Assembly (NCBI GenBank): GCA_013298895.1 | Contig: JAAFJM010000002.1 | Span: forward strand, 132,427-196,426 | Reading direction: 5' to 3' | DNA from: Bacteroidota bacterium | Lineage (GTDB): Bacteria; Bacteroidota; Bacteroidia; UKL13-3 | DNA length: 64,000 nt | In this document: piece by piece, positions 26,187-36,316 of the stretch | Layout of the letters: each line of letters starts with the position of its first letter | Position numbering within the stretch: position 1 is the first letter of the stretch | Program-made: the position numbers and the translations under genes | The notes under the pieces: generated by a model | Databases searched by the model: none | Seen by the model: only the letters and a program-made list of their open reading frames with translations | What the model was told of the DNA's origin: nothing

Positions 26187-28577
26187 TTATCTTAAAATAA
26201 CACGTTTAAAATCTCTATCTATTTTAAACTTAACTGTACCTACTGCTAAGTTCTTTTCAGTTACTTTGTGGCTCTTTCCATCTACCACAAACTCAGTGCA
26301 AGTAAATGGCAATCCATGAACAACCACTTTAAACGTTTTATTACTTTCAAAAGCACCCTCTAAAATATGAGAAAGGATTAAGTTTTTACTGTTTCCTTTT
26401 ACATAGAATTTATGTAGGTTATATAAACCCATGCGGTAGCCATAATTGTCGCCCGCATCTTCGTAAAGGTAACTAATTACCTCTTTTTCTTTATTAAAAT
26501 ATACATGTAAGGTTGTTTCCAAAACTTCTAATTCACCCACATATTGTTGTTTTGGCCATTGTGGAATAACTGCACCGGCTTTAATAAATACAGGCATTCT
26601 ATCAAGCGGACAACCCACCATATGTTCCTTACCTCCATTATATTCATGATCGTTCCAAATATTGAACCAACGTCCTCTTGGCAAATAAACAGTTCGTTCG
26701 GTAATTCCAGGGCGCATTACAGGGCAAACCAAAATATGATCGCCAACTGCAAATTCATCATTGCGGAAAAGGGTTTCAGTGTCGGTTTGGTCAATAAATG
26801 CTAATGGACGTAATATGGGGGTTCCAAACGTACTGTTTTGCCAAAATGCAGTGTACATATATGGCAATAATTGGTAGCGTAGGTGAATGAATTTTTTTAC
26901 AATGTATTCGTATTTGGTTCCAAAACTCCAAGGTTCTTGGTCAAATTTAGTTTCGTTACCAGCGCTATGTGTTCTGAAAAACGGATGGAAAGCAGCTAAT
27001 TGAACCCAACGTGTATACAATTCACCATCAGGTTCGCCTATAAATCCGCCTACATCGCTTCCGCAAAACGATACACCCGAAATATTTAATCGTAAACATT
27101 GTTGACTGGCAATCCATAAATGCTCCCAAGTAGCTATATTATCTCCAGTCCATACACTTGAATAACGTTGTAAACCACTGTATCCTGAACGAGTAATTAC
27201 AAACGGACGCAATGGTTGTAAATAGCGTTTAATACCTTTTTGGGTAGCTCTTGCCATTTGCATACCATATACATTATGCGCTTTTCGGTGGCTACATGGG
27301 TTGCCATCGTAATCATGGCGAACATCCTCAGGGAAAGTGCCAATTTCGAAAACAGCAGGTTCGTTCATATCGTTCCAAACTCCACGCACGCCTGCTTCAA
27401 TTAAACCTTTGAATAAACCACTCCACCATTCGCGCACTTCAGGATTGGTAAAATCAGGGAAATGGCATTTACCTGGCCAAACATCGCCTTCCATTAAAGT
27501 GCCATCTGCTCTTTTACAGAAATAATCTTTGGCAATAGCTTCTTGCCAAACCCAATAATCTTTGTCTATTTTTATTCCTGGGTCAATAATTACAACCGTT
27601 TTAAAACCATCAGCCGAAAGTTCGCTGATCATTTTTTTAGGATCAGGAAAATACTCTTTGCTCCAAGTAAAACAACGGAATCCTTCCATGTAATCAATGT
27701 CTAAATAAATGGCATCACACGGAATTTTACGTTTTCTAAATTCAGAAGTTATTTCGCGTACTTTACTTTCGGGATAATAACTCCACTTACATTGATGGTA
27801 ACCTAAACTCCACATTGGCGGCAGTTCAGGCGTACCTGTAAGGCTTGCATATTGTTCTACCACTTTTAACAAATCGGGTCCGTAAATGAAATAGTAATTC
27901 ATTTCGCCACCACGTGCATAAAAACTTAAGGTATCAGCATTACTTTTACCAAAATCAAAAATGGTACGGAAAGAATTATCATAAAATATACCATATCCAA
28001 TTTCGCCTTTGCTATGCACACCCATAAAAAACGGAATGTTTTTATACAATGGATCTTGGTCTTTTTGAAAACCATAAGTATCCATACCATAGTTTTCAAA
28101 ATATTTACCACGTAAGTTCATTTCGGTGGGCTTATCGCCCATTCCATAAAAGTACTCATCGGGTTGAATTTTTTTGCTGCAATAATTTATTTTACCACCC
28201 TTTACCAAGTAATGTTGCCAATGAAAACCTGCTTCATCTTCACTAATAATATTATTTTGCCTATCAAGCATGGTAATTTTCATGTTTTCCTTGCTTATTT
28301 TGGCTGTAATGGATTGCGTTTGGATATAATAAAATCCATCATCTTCATAAAAATGAAGTTCTACCAATTTTTCATCAAAATATTTACTAACAGCATAACT
28401 AAAATCTTTTTGAAAAAAACCATCAGCAGCATACCTAAAACGAATAATTTTATCGGTCATTACTCTTGCTTCTAAAATGGTTTCGCTGGTAATAAAAATA
28501 AAGAAATTACCTTCTTTTTTTACCTCTGTAACTGCATCGGGGTAAAATTTACTAGAGTATTTAGTTTGTGTTAGCAT
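26187..28577 (-). CDS. Glycoside hydrolase family 31, alpha-glucosidase
   Basis: 796 residues with the GH31 plan: N-terminal beta domain (about 20-235), catalytic barrel (about 240-600) and C-terminal beta domains. Nucleophile Asp403 in GVWNDMNEPAVF and acid/base Asp479 in SVWTGDN are both present, as is the HQCKWSYYPE segment of alpha-glucosidases. No signal peptide, so cytoplasmic. It releases glucose from alpha-linked oligosaccharides. It lies on the opposite strand to GT4 and GH57 genes of alpha-glucan metabolism 1-3 kb away. Family members can have other alpha-glycoside targets. Confidence 0.93.
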   Translation of the reverse strand: MLTQTKYSSKFYPDAVTEVKKEGNFFIFITSETILEARVMTDKIIRFRYAADGFFQKDFSYAVSKYFDEKLVELHFYEDDGFYYIQTQSITAKISKENMKITMLDRQNNIISEDEAGFHWQHYLVKGGKINYCSKKIQPDEYFYGMGDKPTEMNLRGKYFENYGMDTYGFQKDQDPLYKNIPFFMGVHSKGEIGYGIFYDNSFRTIFDFGKSNADTLSFYARGGEMNYYFIYGPDLLKVVEQYASLTGTPELPPMWSLGYHQCKWSYYPESKVREITSEFRKRKIPCDAIYLDIDYMEGFRCFTWSKEYFPDPKKMISELSADGFKTVVIIDPGIKIDKDYWVWQEAIAKDYFCKRADGTLMEGDVWPGKCHFPDFTNPEVREWWSGLFKGLIEAGVRGVWNDMNEPAVFEIGTFPEDVRHDYDGNPCSHRKAHNVYGMQMARATQKGIKRYLQPLRPFVITRSGYSGLQRYSSVWTGDNIATWEHLWIASQQCLRLNISGVSFCGSDVGGFIGEPDGELYTRWVQLAAFHPFFRTHSAGNETKFDQEPWSFGTKYEYIVKKFIHLRYQLLPYMYTAFWQNSTFGTPILRPLAFIDQTDTETLFRNDEFAVGDHILVCPVMRPGITERTVYLPRGRWFNIWNDHEYNGGKEHMVGCPLDRMPVFIKAGAVIPQWPKQQYVGELEVLETTLHVYFNKEKEVISYLYEDAGDNYGYRMGLYNLHKFYVKGNSKNLILSHILEGAFESNKTFKVVVHGLPFTCTEFVVDGKSHKVTEKNLAVGTVKFKIDRDFKRVILR

Positions 28578-28838
28578 GGTTGTAAATATCTTAATTCAAA
28601 ATCCAACACAATAAAACATTTATATAAAAAAATAACTAATTAAGTTATCAAGAATTATAAGTTAGTTGTTTCATTTTATTATATTTTTACCTACTCACAT
28701 TTTGTAAAGTATTATTTACCATACTATTTAAGCCAATTTTAAATATAAACTACTAGTAAATAGTACATTGTGTTTTTAAAGTAAAATACCACAAATGCAG
28801 TGTTGCTATTGGTATTAAAATAACCAATGTTTGTTTTA

Positions 28839-29396
28839 ATGAAAACAACCAAAACATTTACAATTTTACTTTTCACCATTTTATTAATAAATGTATGTGG
28901 TTAAGGCTGCCCTGAAAGCAAACCTATTGAAAAGGGAGTAGATAAAAGCTACTTACCATACATCATTCCTTACAGTGATACCAGCACACGTTTATTTTTA
29001 AAAAATGGTGAAGACACCTTACTTTTTAAAAGCCAAGGTTTAAAAGAAACAATTACAAATGAACAAGCAGGTGAAGGAAGTTGCGACAAATATAATTTAC
29101 AACAATACAGCCTTAAAATGGCAGCAAGTGATACTGACTTTTTTGAAGTTAAATATTTTGCGATAAAAACTAATGTGCCTAAAGTGCAATATATATGTCA
29201 TAATTTAGAAACAGATAAAATAGATGATAGTTGTTATATTTATTTTTTTCAATTAAAACAGCTTAACACCCTAAATTATACATACGATAGCGTTTCTATT
29301 TCTGATAATAAATATGGAGACACAGTATATACAAATTTGAAATATGGTATACTTCGAGTTAAGGATTTTAATAATGTTTATGAATTAATAAAATAA
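28839..29396 (+). pseudogene. Lipoprotein gene broken by a stop codon in the signal peptide
   Basis: From ATG 28839 the frame gives a textbook signal peptide (KTTKTFTILLFTILLINVCG), then TAA at codon 22 (28902-28904), then directly GCPESKPIEKG and an undisturbed frame of 163 further codons to TAA at 29396. The Gly-Cys right after the stop fits a lipobox whose -2 residue would be the mutated codon. A single-base change (for example from TTA, CAA, GAA or TCA) explains it. The body is not a family I know. A later ATG at 29118 lies in frame but would give only a 92-residue fragment. The rest of the frame is clean, so the mutation is young or the base is a sequencing error. Confidence 0.7.
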
Positions 29397-29701
29397 AATT
29401 TTGCCTACGGTTGGTGTTTTCACCAACCTTTTTAATATTAAAAAATAGCTCGTTTTATTAAGCTAAAAATTATAAATACTCATTTGTTTCTATTATTCAT
29501 TTTAGAACTTGCATTTAACTGTTTTGGTAGGTGAGAACACCAACCATAGACAACTCTGAGGATAGCATCTTGGAAAAAACCAACCATAGGCAAAATAGCT
29601 AGTTGTTTTATTTTATAATATTTTTAAAACATTTTGTAGTTTGAAATAGAAATAAATATATTGCTTGAAGTAATTTAATAAAATTGAATTAAAATATCTA
29701 C
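29397..29701. other. 305-base gap: terminator and three copies of a 16-base motif
   Basis: No gene seen. A motif like CACCAACCATAGGCAA occurs at 29538-29553 and 29578-29593 and, inverted with one or two changes, at 29401-29416. The inverted copy overlaps the terminator hairpin at 29409-29433. The rest is AT-rich and should hold the promoter of the glycosyltransferase gene, but no TAnnTTTG match is convincing. Confidence 0.6.
29409..29433 (+). terminator. Intrinsic terminator after the lipoprotein pseudogene
   Basis: GGTTGGTG-TTTT-CACCAACC is a perfect eight-pair stem followed by five T, starting 13 bases after the pseudogene stop. Confidence 0.85.
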
Positions 29702-30982
29702 ATGCAAAAACGACCTAAAGTATTAATGTTTGGATGGGAATTTCCGCCAGTAATAAGTGGTGGATTGGGTGTAGCTTGTTTGGGATTATGTAAAGCACTT
29801 TCCCCTTTGGCTGATGTAAAAATGATTATCCCCAAAAGTGTTCCTGATTTTAAAATACCCAATATTGAACTCATAGGTTTAAATGCTTTTAATAGGGAAC
29901 AATTGCGCGATATTTTCAGTAAACCAAGTAAACATGGTGATTATGGTTTAAATTCACATCAGGTTAACGCGGGTGTAAACCCTTATGCCAAAATAGATAA
30001 CCACGAGTCAATTAACCAAAAGTTTTACGAAGTTTATAATAATAATATTGAACCCTTTGAAATAGATGCATTATACGCTGGCGATGTAATAAAAAAGGCC
30101 ATCGAATTTTCGCGTATTTCGGTTCAGTATGCACTTACGCAAGAGTTTGATGTAATACATGCACACGATTGGATGACTTTTTTGCCCGCCATTGAATTAA
30201 AAATGCTTACAGGTAAACCAATGGTTTTGCATGTGCATTCAACCGAATACGACCGCTCGGGGGCCGATAGCAGAAATTGGGTATATGATTTAGAAAAACG
30301 TGCTATGCAGTTAGCCGATAGGGTTATTCCTGTAAGTCATTATACTGGTAGTATTTGTCATCATCATTATGGCATTCCTGAATATAAAATTACTCCCATT
30401 CACAATGGTGTTGAAACAGTAAAACATACTGTAAAAGATAGTCCGCATAAAGATAAATTAGTTATTTTCTTTGGACGGATAACCATGCAAAAAGGTCCTG
30501 AATTTTTTGTAGAGGCTGCACGTATTGTATTGCAACACCATAAAAATGTAAAGTTTGTAATGGCTGGCAGTGGCGATTTACACAAACCATTAATCGAAAA
30601 AATTGCCTCATTTGGTTTAGGCGATAAATTCTTTTTTACAGGTTTTTTAAATAAACAAAAATTAAATGAACTGCTAGCAATAAGTGATGTGTATTGTATG
30701 CCTAGCATGAGTGAGCCTTTTGGTCTAAGTGCAGTAGAAGCTGTGCAATACGGTTTACCTGTAATTATGAGTAAAACCAGTGGAGCAGGAGAGGTATTAA
30801 GTAGTTCATTAAAAATAGACTTTTGGGATACTCATAAATTAGCTCAATACATCATTGCATCGCTTGATTATAATGGATTAAGCACCGAAATGGTAGATAA
30901 AGCAAACGAAGACCTAAAACACATTACTTGGGAAAATACAGCCTTAAAAGTAATGGAAGTGTATGAAGCTGTTATGAGTTAA
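29702..30982 (+). CDS. GT4 family glycosyltransferase, glycogen/starch synthase-like
   Basis: 426 residues with a GT-B fold. The N-terminal domain opens MFGWEFPPVISGGLG, as in GT4/GT5 glucan synthases, and includes HAHDWMT (about 157-163). The C-terminal domain has FFGRITMQKGPEFF and the donor-binding MSEPFGLSAVEA with the ExxxxxxxE spacing. Likely uses a nucleotide sugar to extend an alpha-glucan. A GH57 gene follows 115 bases later on the same strand, a pairing common in Bacteroidota glycogen loci, where a debranching enzyme gene is often also present but is not seen here. Confidence 0.88.
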   Translation: MQKRPKVLMFGWEFPPVISGGLGVACLGLCKALSPLADVKMIIPKSVPDFKIPNIELIGLNAFNREQLRDIFSKPSKHGDYGLNSHQVNAGVNPYAKIDNHESINQKFYEVYNNNIEPFEIDALYAGDVIKKAIEFSRISVQYALTQEFDVIHAHDWMTFLPAIELKMLTGKPMVLHVHSTEYDRSGADSRNWVYDLEKRAMQLADRVIPVSHYTGSICHHHYGIPEYKITPIHNGVETVKHTVKDSPHKDKLVIFFGRITMQKGPEFFVEAARIVLQHHKNVKFVMAGSGDLHKPLIEKIASFGLGDKFFFTGFLNKQKLNELLAISDVYCMPSMSEPFGLSAVEAVQYGLPVIMSKTSGAGEVLSSSLKIDFWDTHKLAQYIIASLDYNGLSTEMVDKANEDLKHITWENTALKVMEVYEAVMS

Positions 30983-31097
30983 TAGCGTTGGTTAGTTAAT
31001 AAAGTTAATAGAGTAGCAATTCAGCAATACAACAATTAAACAATACAATAATTTCACAAATCATCAATCACAATTCACAATTCAAAAATATACTCCT

Positions 31098-32297
31098 ATG
31101 CCATCAATTTGTTTTTATTTTCAAGTACATCAACCATATCGTTTAAAGGAATATACTTTTTTTGATATTGGCAATAACCATCATTATTACGATGATGAAA
31201 AAAACAGACAAGTGTTAGATAAGGTGAGCGAGCGCTGCTATTTGCCTACTAATAAGTTAATGCTTGATTTAATAAAAAAGCATAATGGCGAATTTAAAAT
31301 AAGTTATGCCATTAGTGGTGTGGCTTTGGAGCAATTTGAAACTTGGCGCCCTGATGTATTGCAAAGTTTTAAAGACCTTGCAGCAACTGGCTGTGTGGAG
31401 TTTATAAGTGAAACTTATTATCATTCGTTGGCTTATATTTTTAGTAAAGATGAATTTGTAAAGCAAGTTGATAAACACAAAGCCTTGTTAAAAAAACATT
31501 TTAACTATACGCCTAAAGTATTTAGAAATACTGAATTGCAGTATAATAATGAATTAGCCAAATTCATTGAAGATTTAGGTTACGAAGGCATTATTTGTGA
31601 AGGGGTAGATAGGCTTTTAAAAGGGAGAACCCCCAATTATTTATACCAAGCACCAAACGTTACTAAAATAAAATCATTGCTTAAAAATTATCAACTAAGT
31701 GATGATATAGCATTTAGATTTAGTAACCGTGGTTGGGAAAGTTGGCCATTAACAGCCGATAAGTTTGCTAGTTGGTGTCATCAAGTTGCGGGACATGGTG
31801 AAACAATTAATTTATTTATGGATTACGAAACTTTTGGCGAACACCAATGGGCCGAAACTGGTATTTTTGATTTTATGTGGCACATGCCTGAGTATATTTT
31901 AAAACATAAAGATTTTTCTTTTAAAACTCCTTCAGAAACAGTGGCTGCTTATCCTACAAGAGATGTGTACGATGCACACGAATTAACAAGTTGGGCTGAT
32001 ATGGAGCGAGATTTATCTGCTTGGCTTGGCAACCCTATGCAGGATGAAAGCATAGCTAAAATTTACTCTATTGAAAAAAGAGTTTATGCTACTGCCGATA
32101 AAGCCATTATTGATACTTGGCAAAAAATGCTAACCAGTGATCATTTTTACTATATGTGTACCAAGTTTTGGAGCGATGGTGATGTTCATAAATATTTCAG
32201 CCCATACGAGAGCCCTTACGATGCTTATATTTATTTTATGAATTCGTACAGCGATTTTTTAATGGAGCTTGATAAGTTTGAAGCCAAAAAAGTATAG
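31098..32297 (+). CDS. Glycoside hydrolase family 57 (alpha-amylase or glucan-modifying enzyme)
   Basis: 399 residues. The GH57 N-terminal signature FYFQVHQPYRL is followed by SETYYHSLAY, FRNTELQYNNELA (likely holding the nucleophile Glu) and MDYETFGEHQW (likely holding the acid/base Asp). No signal peptide. The family contains amylases, 4-alpha-glucanotransferases and branching enzymes; the short length and DYETFGEH motif favour the cytoplasmic alpha-amylase-like group. Cotranscription with the GT4 gene is likely. The gap between them holds low-complexity AACAATT-like sequence. Confidence 0.9.
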   Translation: MPSICFYFQVHQPYRLKEYTFFDIGNNHHYYDDEKNRQVLDKVSERCYLPTNKLMLDLIKKHNGEFKISYAISGVALEQFETWRPDVLQSFKDLAATGCVEFISETYYHSLAYIFSKDEFVKQVDKHKALLKKHFNYTPKVFRNTELQYNNELAKFIEDLGYEGIICEGVDRLLKGRTPNYLYQAPNVTKIKSLLKNYQLSDDIAFRFSNRGWESWPLTADKFASWCHQVAGHGETINLFMDYETFGEHQWAETGIFDFMWHMPEYILKHKDFSFKTPSETVAAYPTRDVYDAHELTSWADMERDLSAWLGNPMQDESIAKIYSIEKRVYATADKAIIDTWQKMLTSDHFYYMCTKFWSDGDVHKYFSPYESPYDAYIYFMNSYSDFLMELDKFEAKKV

Positions 32298-32301
32298 ACA
32301 C

Positions 32302-32339
32302 AAAAAAACCTGCATTTACTTAAAATGCAGGTTTTTTTT
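32302..32339. terminator. Bidirectional intrinsic terminator between GH57 and atpG
   Basis: AACCTGCATTT and AAATGCAGGTT form an eleven-pair stem with a five-base loop, A-run before and T-run after, between two convergent transcription units. Confidence 0.88.
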
Positions 32340-32357
32340 ATAATTAAAATTGTTGTT

Positions 32358-33239
32358 TTAAGCGCTTAATGCAGCAGCTCCACCCACAATTTCCGAAATT
32401 TCGGTAGTAATTGCAGCTTGACGAACTCTATTGTATTCCACTTTTAATGATTTCAATAATTCACCAGCATTATCAGTAGCTTTATCCATAGCAATCATAC
32501 GAGCACCATGTTCTGAAGCTAAAGAATCTAGCATACATCTGAATAATTGTGTTTTCAAAATTCGAGGAATTAATTCCAATAAAATTTCTTCCTTATTTGG
32601 TTCAAAAATATAATCGTTTTTCTTAACACTGTCAGTAGCTAAACTTGCGGTATTAATAGGTAAAAATTGTTCTGCACTTAAAATTTGAGTAGCAGCATTT
32701 TTAAATTGATTATAAACTATTTCAACAGCATCAAATTTACCTGAATTGTATTGATTCAAAATAAACTCACCTATAGCAAATCCCGTTTCAGAATTAGGTG
32801 TTAGTAATGAGTCCTTAAAGGTATCAATATAATTAACTGCCTGTTTTGAAAAGTACTCATGTCCTTTTTTGCCAATTCCGATAACGCTTAAATTACCATT
32901 AGCTTTTTGTTCTGCATATTTTTCATTGATAGTTTTGTTGGCCATTTTAATAACATTCGCGTTAAATGAACCACATAAACCTCTATCACTAGTAATAACA
33001 ACTATTAATACATTTTTTACAGGACGAGTATCGAAATAAACTTTTAAAGAATCTACATCAATACTATCAGACAAATTACTTAAAATGCCATTTAACTTTA
33101 CTGCATAAGGGCGCATTAAAGTAATTGCATTTTGTGCCCTACGCAATTTAGTAGCCGAAACCAATTTCATGGCTTTGGTTATTTGTTGTGTAGAGGTAAC
33201 TGATGCTATTCTTATTCTAACTTCTTTTAAATTTGCCAT
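32358..33239 (-). CDS. atpG: ATP synthase F1 subunit gamma
   Basis: 293 residues, the central rotor stalk. N-terminal helix KEVRIRIASVTSTQQITKAMKLVSATKLRRAQ and C-terminal helix RMIAMDKATDNAGELLKSL with the long coiled coil between them match the family; the segment TSDRGLCGSFNANV is the conserved core strand. Last gene of the operon; 89 bases after atpA, a gap with repeated TAACTAATCA-like sequence. Confidence 0.95.
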   Translation of the reverse strand: MANLKEVRIRIASVTSTQQITKAMKLVSATKLRRAQNAITLMRPYAVKLNGILSNLSDSIDVDSLKVYFDTRPVKNVLIVVITSDRGLCGSFNANVIKMANKTINEKYAEQKANGNLSVIGIGKKGHEYFSKQAVNYIDTFKDSLLTPNSETGFAIGEFILNQYNSGKFDAVEIVYNQFKNAATQILSAEQFLPINTASLATDSVKKNDYIFEPNKEEILLELIPRILKTQLFRCMLDSLASEHGARMIAMDKATDNAGELLKSLKVEYNRVRQAAITTEISEIVGGAAALSA

Positions 33240-33328
33240 TTTTTATTAGTTGATTGGTTAAAAAGATGATTAGTTAATTAAGTGTAAGTACTCATTTAAC
33301 TAATCAACCTATTAACTTTTTACTATAA

Positions 33329-34906
33329 TTAACCTACGTATTTTGCTGATAATTCTTTACAAACCTTTTCAATAGTTGCTGCAGCATCATCCGATAATCC
33401 TTTTTTCAAATCATCTAACGTGTTTTTATGTTTATTTTCCATATAACTTAAAAACTCAGCTTCGAATTCACGCACTTTATTAACTGGAACATTACTTAAT
33501 AAACCTTTAGTTCCTAAGTAAATAATTGCTACTTGTTGATCAACACGTAAAGGTGAGAATTGACCTTGTTTCAAAATCTCTACGTTACGAGCACCTTTAG
33601 CTAATACTGCTTTAGTTGCAGCATCTAAGTCAGAACCAAATTTAGAGAAAGCTTCTAACTCGCGGTATTGAGCTTGATCTAATTTTAAAGTACCAGCTAC
33701 TTTTTTCATTGATTTAATTTGCGCATTACCACCCACACGCGATACCGAGATACCTACGTTAATAGCTGGACGAATACCAGAGTTAAATAAATTTGACTCT
33801 AAGAAAATTTGTCCATCGGTAATTGAAATTACGTTAGTTGGAATGTATGCAGATACGTCACCAGCTTGTGTTTCAATAATTGGTAAAGCAGTTAATGATC
33901 CACCACCTTTAACCAAATGTTTGATTGAATCTGGAATATCATTCATTGCTTGAGCAATAGAATCGGTAGCGTTAATTTTAGCAGCACGCTCTAATAAACG
34001 GCTATGTAAGTAAAATACGTCACCAGGGTATGCCTCACGTCCTGGAGGTCTACGTAACAATAACGAAACTTCACGGTAAGCTACTGCTTGTTTTGATAAA
34101 TCATCATAAACAACCAAAGCAGGATTTCCTAAATCGCGGAAAAACTCACCTATTGCAGCACCAGCCATTGGAGCATAAAACTGCATTGGAGCTGGATCAG
34201 ATGAAGTAGCTGTAACAACTGTAGTGTATTTCATTGCTCCATTAGCTTCTAAAGTACTTACAATTTGAGCAACTGTAGATGCTTTTTGTCCAATAGCTAC
34301 GTATATACAATAAACTGGTTTTCCAGCTTCATAAAATTCTTTTTGGTTGATAATGGCATCAATACAAACTGCTGTTTTACCAGTTTGACGGTCACCAATA
34401 ACTAACTCACGTTGTCCACGACCAATAGGAATCATGGCATCAATAGCCTTAATACCTGTTTGTAATGGTTCTTTAACTGGCTCACGGTAAATAACACCCG
34501 GAGCTTTACGCTCTAAAGGCATATCATATAAATCACCAGCAATTGGTCCTTTACCATCAATTGGTAAACCTAAAGTATTTACAACACGACCAACCATGCC
34601 ATTACCTACTTTAATAGATGCAATTTTACCAGTTCTTTTAACTGTATCACCTTCTATAATTGAATCACTAGAGCCTAATAATACAGCTCCAACGTTATCT
34701 TCTTCCAAATTTAATACAATTGCTTGTACACCATTTGCAAATTCGATTAACTCTCCAGATTGAACTTTAGTTAATCCATAAATACGGGCAATACCATCGC
34801 CCACTTGAAGTACCGTTCCTACTTCTTGTAATTCAGCATCCGATTTAAAGTTGCTTAATTGCTCTCTGATAATTGCTGATACTTCGTCAGGTCTAATCTC
34901 TACCAT
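33329..34906 (-). CDS. atpA: ATP synthase F1 subunit alpha
   Basis: 525 residues of standard length. Walker A GDRQTGKT at 171-178, the noncatalytic nucleotide-site DELSEED-like C-terminal domain and [20 protein letters not shown], the classic alpha/beta signature region, are all present. It forms the alpha3beta3 head with beta, whose gene is not in this window. 13 bases after atpH. Confidence 0.97.
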   Translation of the reverse strand: MVEIRPDEVSAIIREQLSNFKSDAELQEVGTVLQVGDGIARIYGLTKVQSGELIEFANGVQAIVLNLEEDNVGAVLLGSSDSIIEGDTVKRTGKIASIKVGNGMVGRVVNTLGLPIDGKGPIAGDLYDMPLERKAPGVIYREPVKEPLQTGIKAIDAMIPIGRGQRELVIGDRQTGKTAVCIDAIINQKEFYEAGKPVYCIYVAIGQKASTVAQIVSTLEANGAMKYTTVVTATSSDPAPMQFYAPMAGAAIGEFFRDLGNPALVVYDDLSKQAVAYREVSLLLRRPPGREAYPGDVFYLHSRLLERAAKINATDSIAQAMNDIPDSIKHLVKGGGSLTALPIIETQAGDVSAYIPTNVISITDGQIFLESNLFNSGIRPAINVGISVSRVGGNAQIKSMKKVAGTLKLDQAQYRELEAFSKFGSDLDAATKAVLAKGARNVEILKQGQFSPLRVDQQVAIIYLGTKGLLSNVPVNKVREFEAEFLSYMENKHKNTLDDLKKGLSDDAAATIEKVCKELSAKYVG

Positions 34907-34919
34907 AATTAATTTTTGT

Positions 34920-35471
34920 TTATTTTGAGATATATGTGTTTAATAACTGTTGTTTGGCTTTACGTAAGCTACCCGAAATACTTGCATCATACAAACGGTC
35001 TTCCATTTGAATCATAACTCCGCCTATTAATGATGGATCTACATGCATTTTAAGTTCTACGTTTTTACCACTTTGTTGTTGTAAAAAGTTTTTAATTTCA
35101 GCTTGAATTTCAGCTGAAGCTTCTACTGCGGTTTTCACTGAAGCAGTAGCAATTTTGTTTATTTCGTTGTATTGTGCAATAACCGCATCACAAATTGAAG
35201 GGAATATCATTTCGCGTTGTTTACGCACAATAATTGAAATAAATGAAAGAGTAAGTTTATTAAATGAACTAGCAAAAATTTGAGTAATAACTGCTAATTT
35301 TTTGTCACCTTTAATAACTGGGCTTTTAAGCAAGTTTTCAAGTGATTGATTTTGTTCAATAGTTTGTTTAAATAATTTCATATCTGCACAAACTACCTCT
35401 AGCAGGTTTTGTTCAATAGCTAAATCAACTAATGACTTTGCATAACGACTGGCTACTCTAAAATCCGACAT
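34920..35471 (-). CDS. atpH: ATP synthase F1 subunit delta
   Basis: 183 residues. [16 protein letters not shown] at the N-terminus (six-helix bundle) and the C-terminal [30 protein letters not shown] motif are typical. It fastens the peripheral stalk to the head. The gene follows atpF with one base between stop and start. Confidence 0.94.
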   Translation of the reverse strand: MSDFRVASRYAKSLVDLAIEQNLLEVVCADMKLFKQTIEQNQSLENLLKSPVIKGDKKLAVITQIFASSFNKLTLSFISIIVRKQREMIFPSICDAVIAQYNEINKIATASVKTAVEASAEIQAEIKNFLQQQSGKNVELKMHVDPSLIGGVMIQMEDRLYDASISGSLRKAKQQLLNTYISK

Positions 35472-35472
35472 A

Positions 35473-35967
35473 CTAGTTCAGTGTTATATTTTTTAAACTT
35501 TCATTTACAAAAACCTCTTGTTGGCTTCTGTCTTCCATTTTGTTACGTAATATTTTTTCAGCTAAATCAACTGAAAGGTTAGCAACTTGAGTTTTCAATT
35601 GGTTCATGGCGTTAACTTTCTCCATTTCAATTGCCTCTTTAGCTGCAGTTATCATTTTGTCGCCTTCGCTTTTAGCATCACTTTTAGCTTTAGCTAAAAT
35701 TTGATCCTTAATTTCGTTTGCTTCTTTTAATAACATATCGCGTTCAGCACGAGCTTCGTTTAACAAACGTTGGTTATCAGTTTTTAAACTTTCCAACTGT
35801 AAACGAGCAGTTTCAGCCGATTTTAAAGCCTCATCAATGCTATCTTCTCTTTCTTTAAGGGTTTTGGTAATTGGTTTCCAAGCAAATTTTGTTAATACAA
35901 AAAATAGTATAAAAAATGCTATCGAACTCCAAAAAATCAAACCAATACTTGGGGTTACTAAATCCAT
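35473..35967 (-). CDS. atpF: ATP synthase Fo subunit b
   Basis: 164 residues: one N-terminal membrane helix (about 8-27, IGLIFWSSIAFFILFF) and then a long charged coiled coil, the peripheral stalk. KFAWKPI after the helix is the conserved family motif. Follows atpE after 82 bases that hold a strong hairpin. Confidence 0.94.
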   Translation of the reverse strand: MDLVTPSIGLIFWSSIAFFILFFVLTKFAWKPITKTLKEREDSIDEALKSAETARLQLESLKTDNQRLLNEARAERDMLLKEANEIKDQILAKAKSDAKSEGDKMITAAKEAIEMEKVNAMNQLKTQVANLSVDLAEKILRNKMEDRSQQEVFVNESLKNITLN

Positions 35968-36005
35968 TGTATATATAATTTTATAAAAGTTTTTTCAAAT
36001 AAAAT

Positions 36006-36033
36006 AAAGCCCGATTTAAAACAACCGGGCTTT
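36006..36033 (-). terminator. Intercistronic hairpin between atpE and atpF, possible attenuator
   Basis: AAAGCCCG and CGGGCTTT form an eight-pair GC-rich stem in the gap after atpE. On the operon strand it is followed by a broken T-run (TTTATTTTATTT), weaker than the other terminators here. It may reduce downstream transcription or protect the atpE message, giving more c subunit. Confidence 0.6.
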
Positions 36034-36049
36034 TTGGGGTACTAATTAA

Positions 36050-36277
<228 letters not shown>

Positions 36278-36316
36278 TTAGTTTAGTTTGAAATTTTTAA
36301 AATTTATTTTTATTGA

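Noticed and set aside
28578-28838. Gap upstream of the broken lipoprotein gene as a possible small RNA
   Set aside because: AT-rich, no stable hairpin and no promoter or terminator pair seen.
31000-31090. AACAATT-rich stretch as a repeat element
   Set aside because: Low-complexity intergenic DNA; similar tracts near 58170 and 33250 have no shared boundaries.
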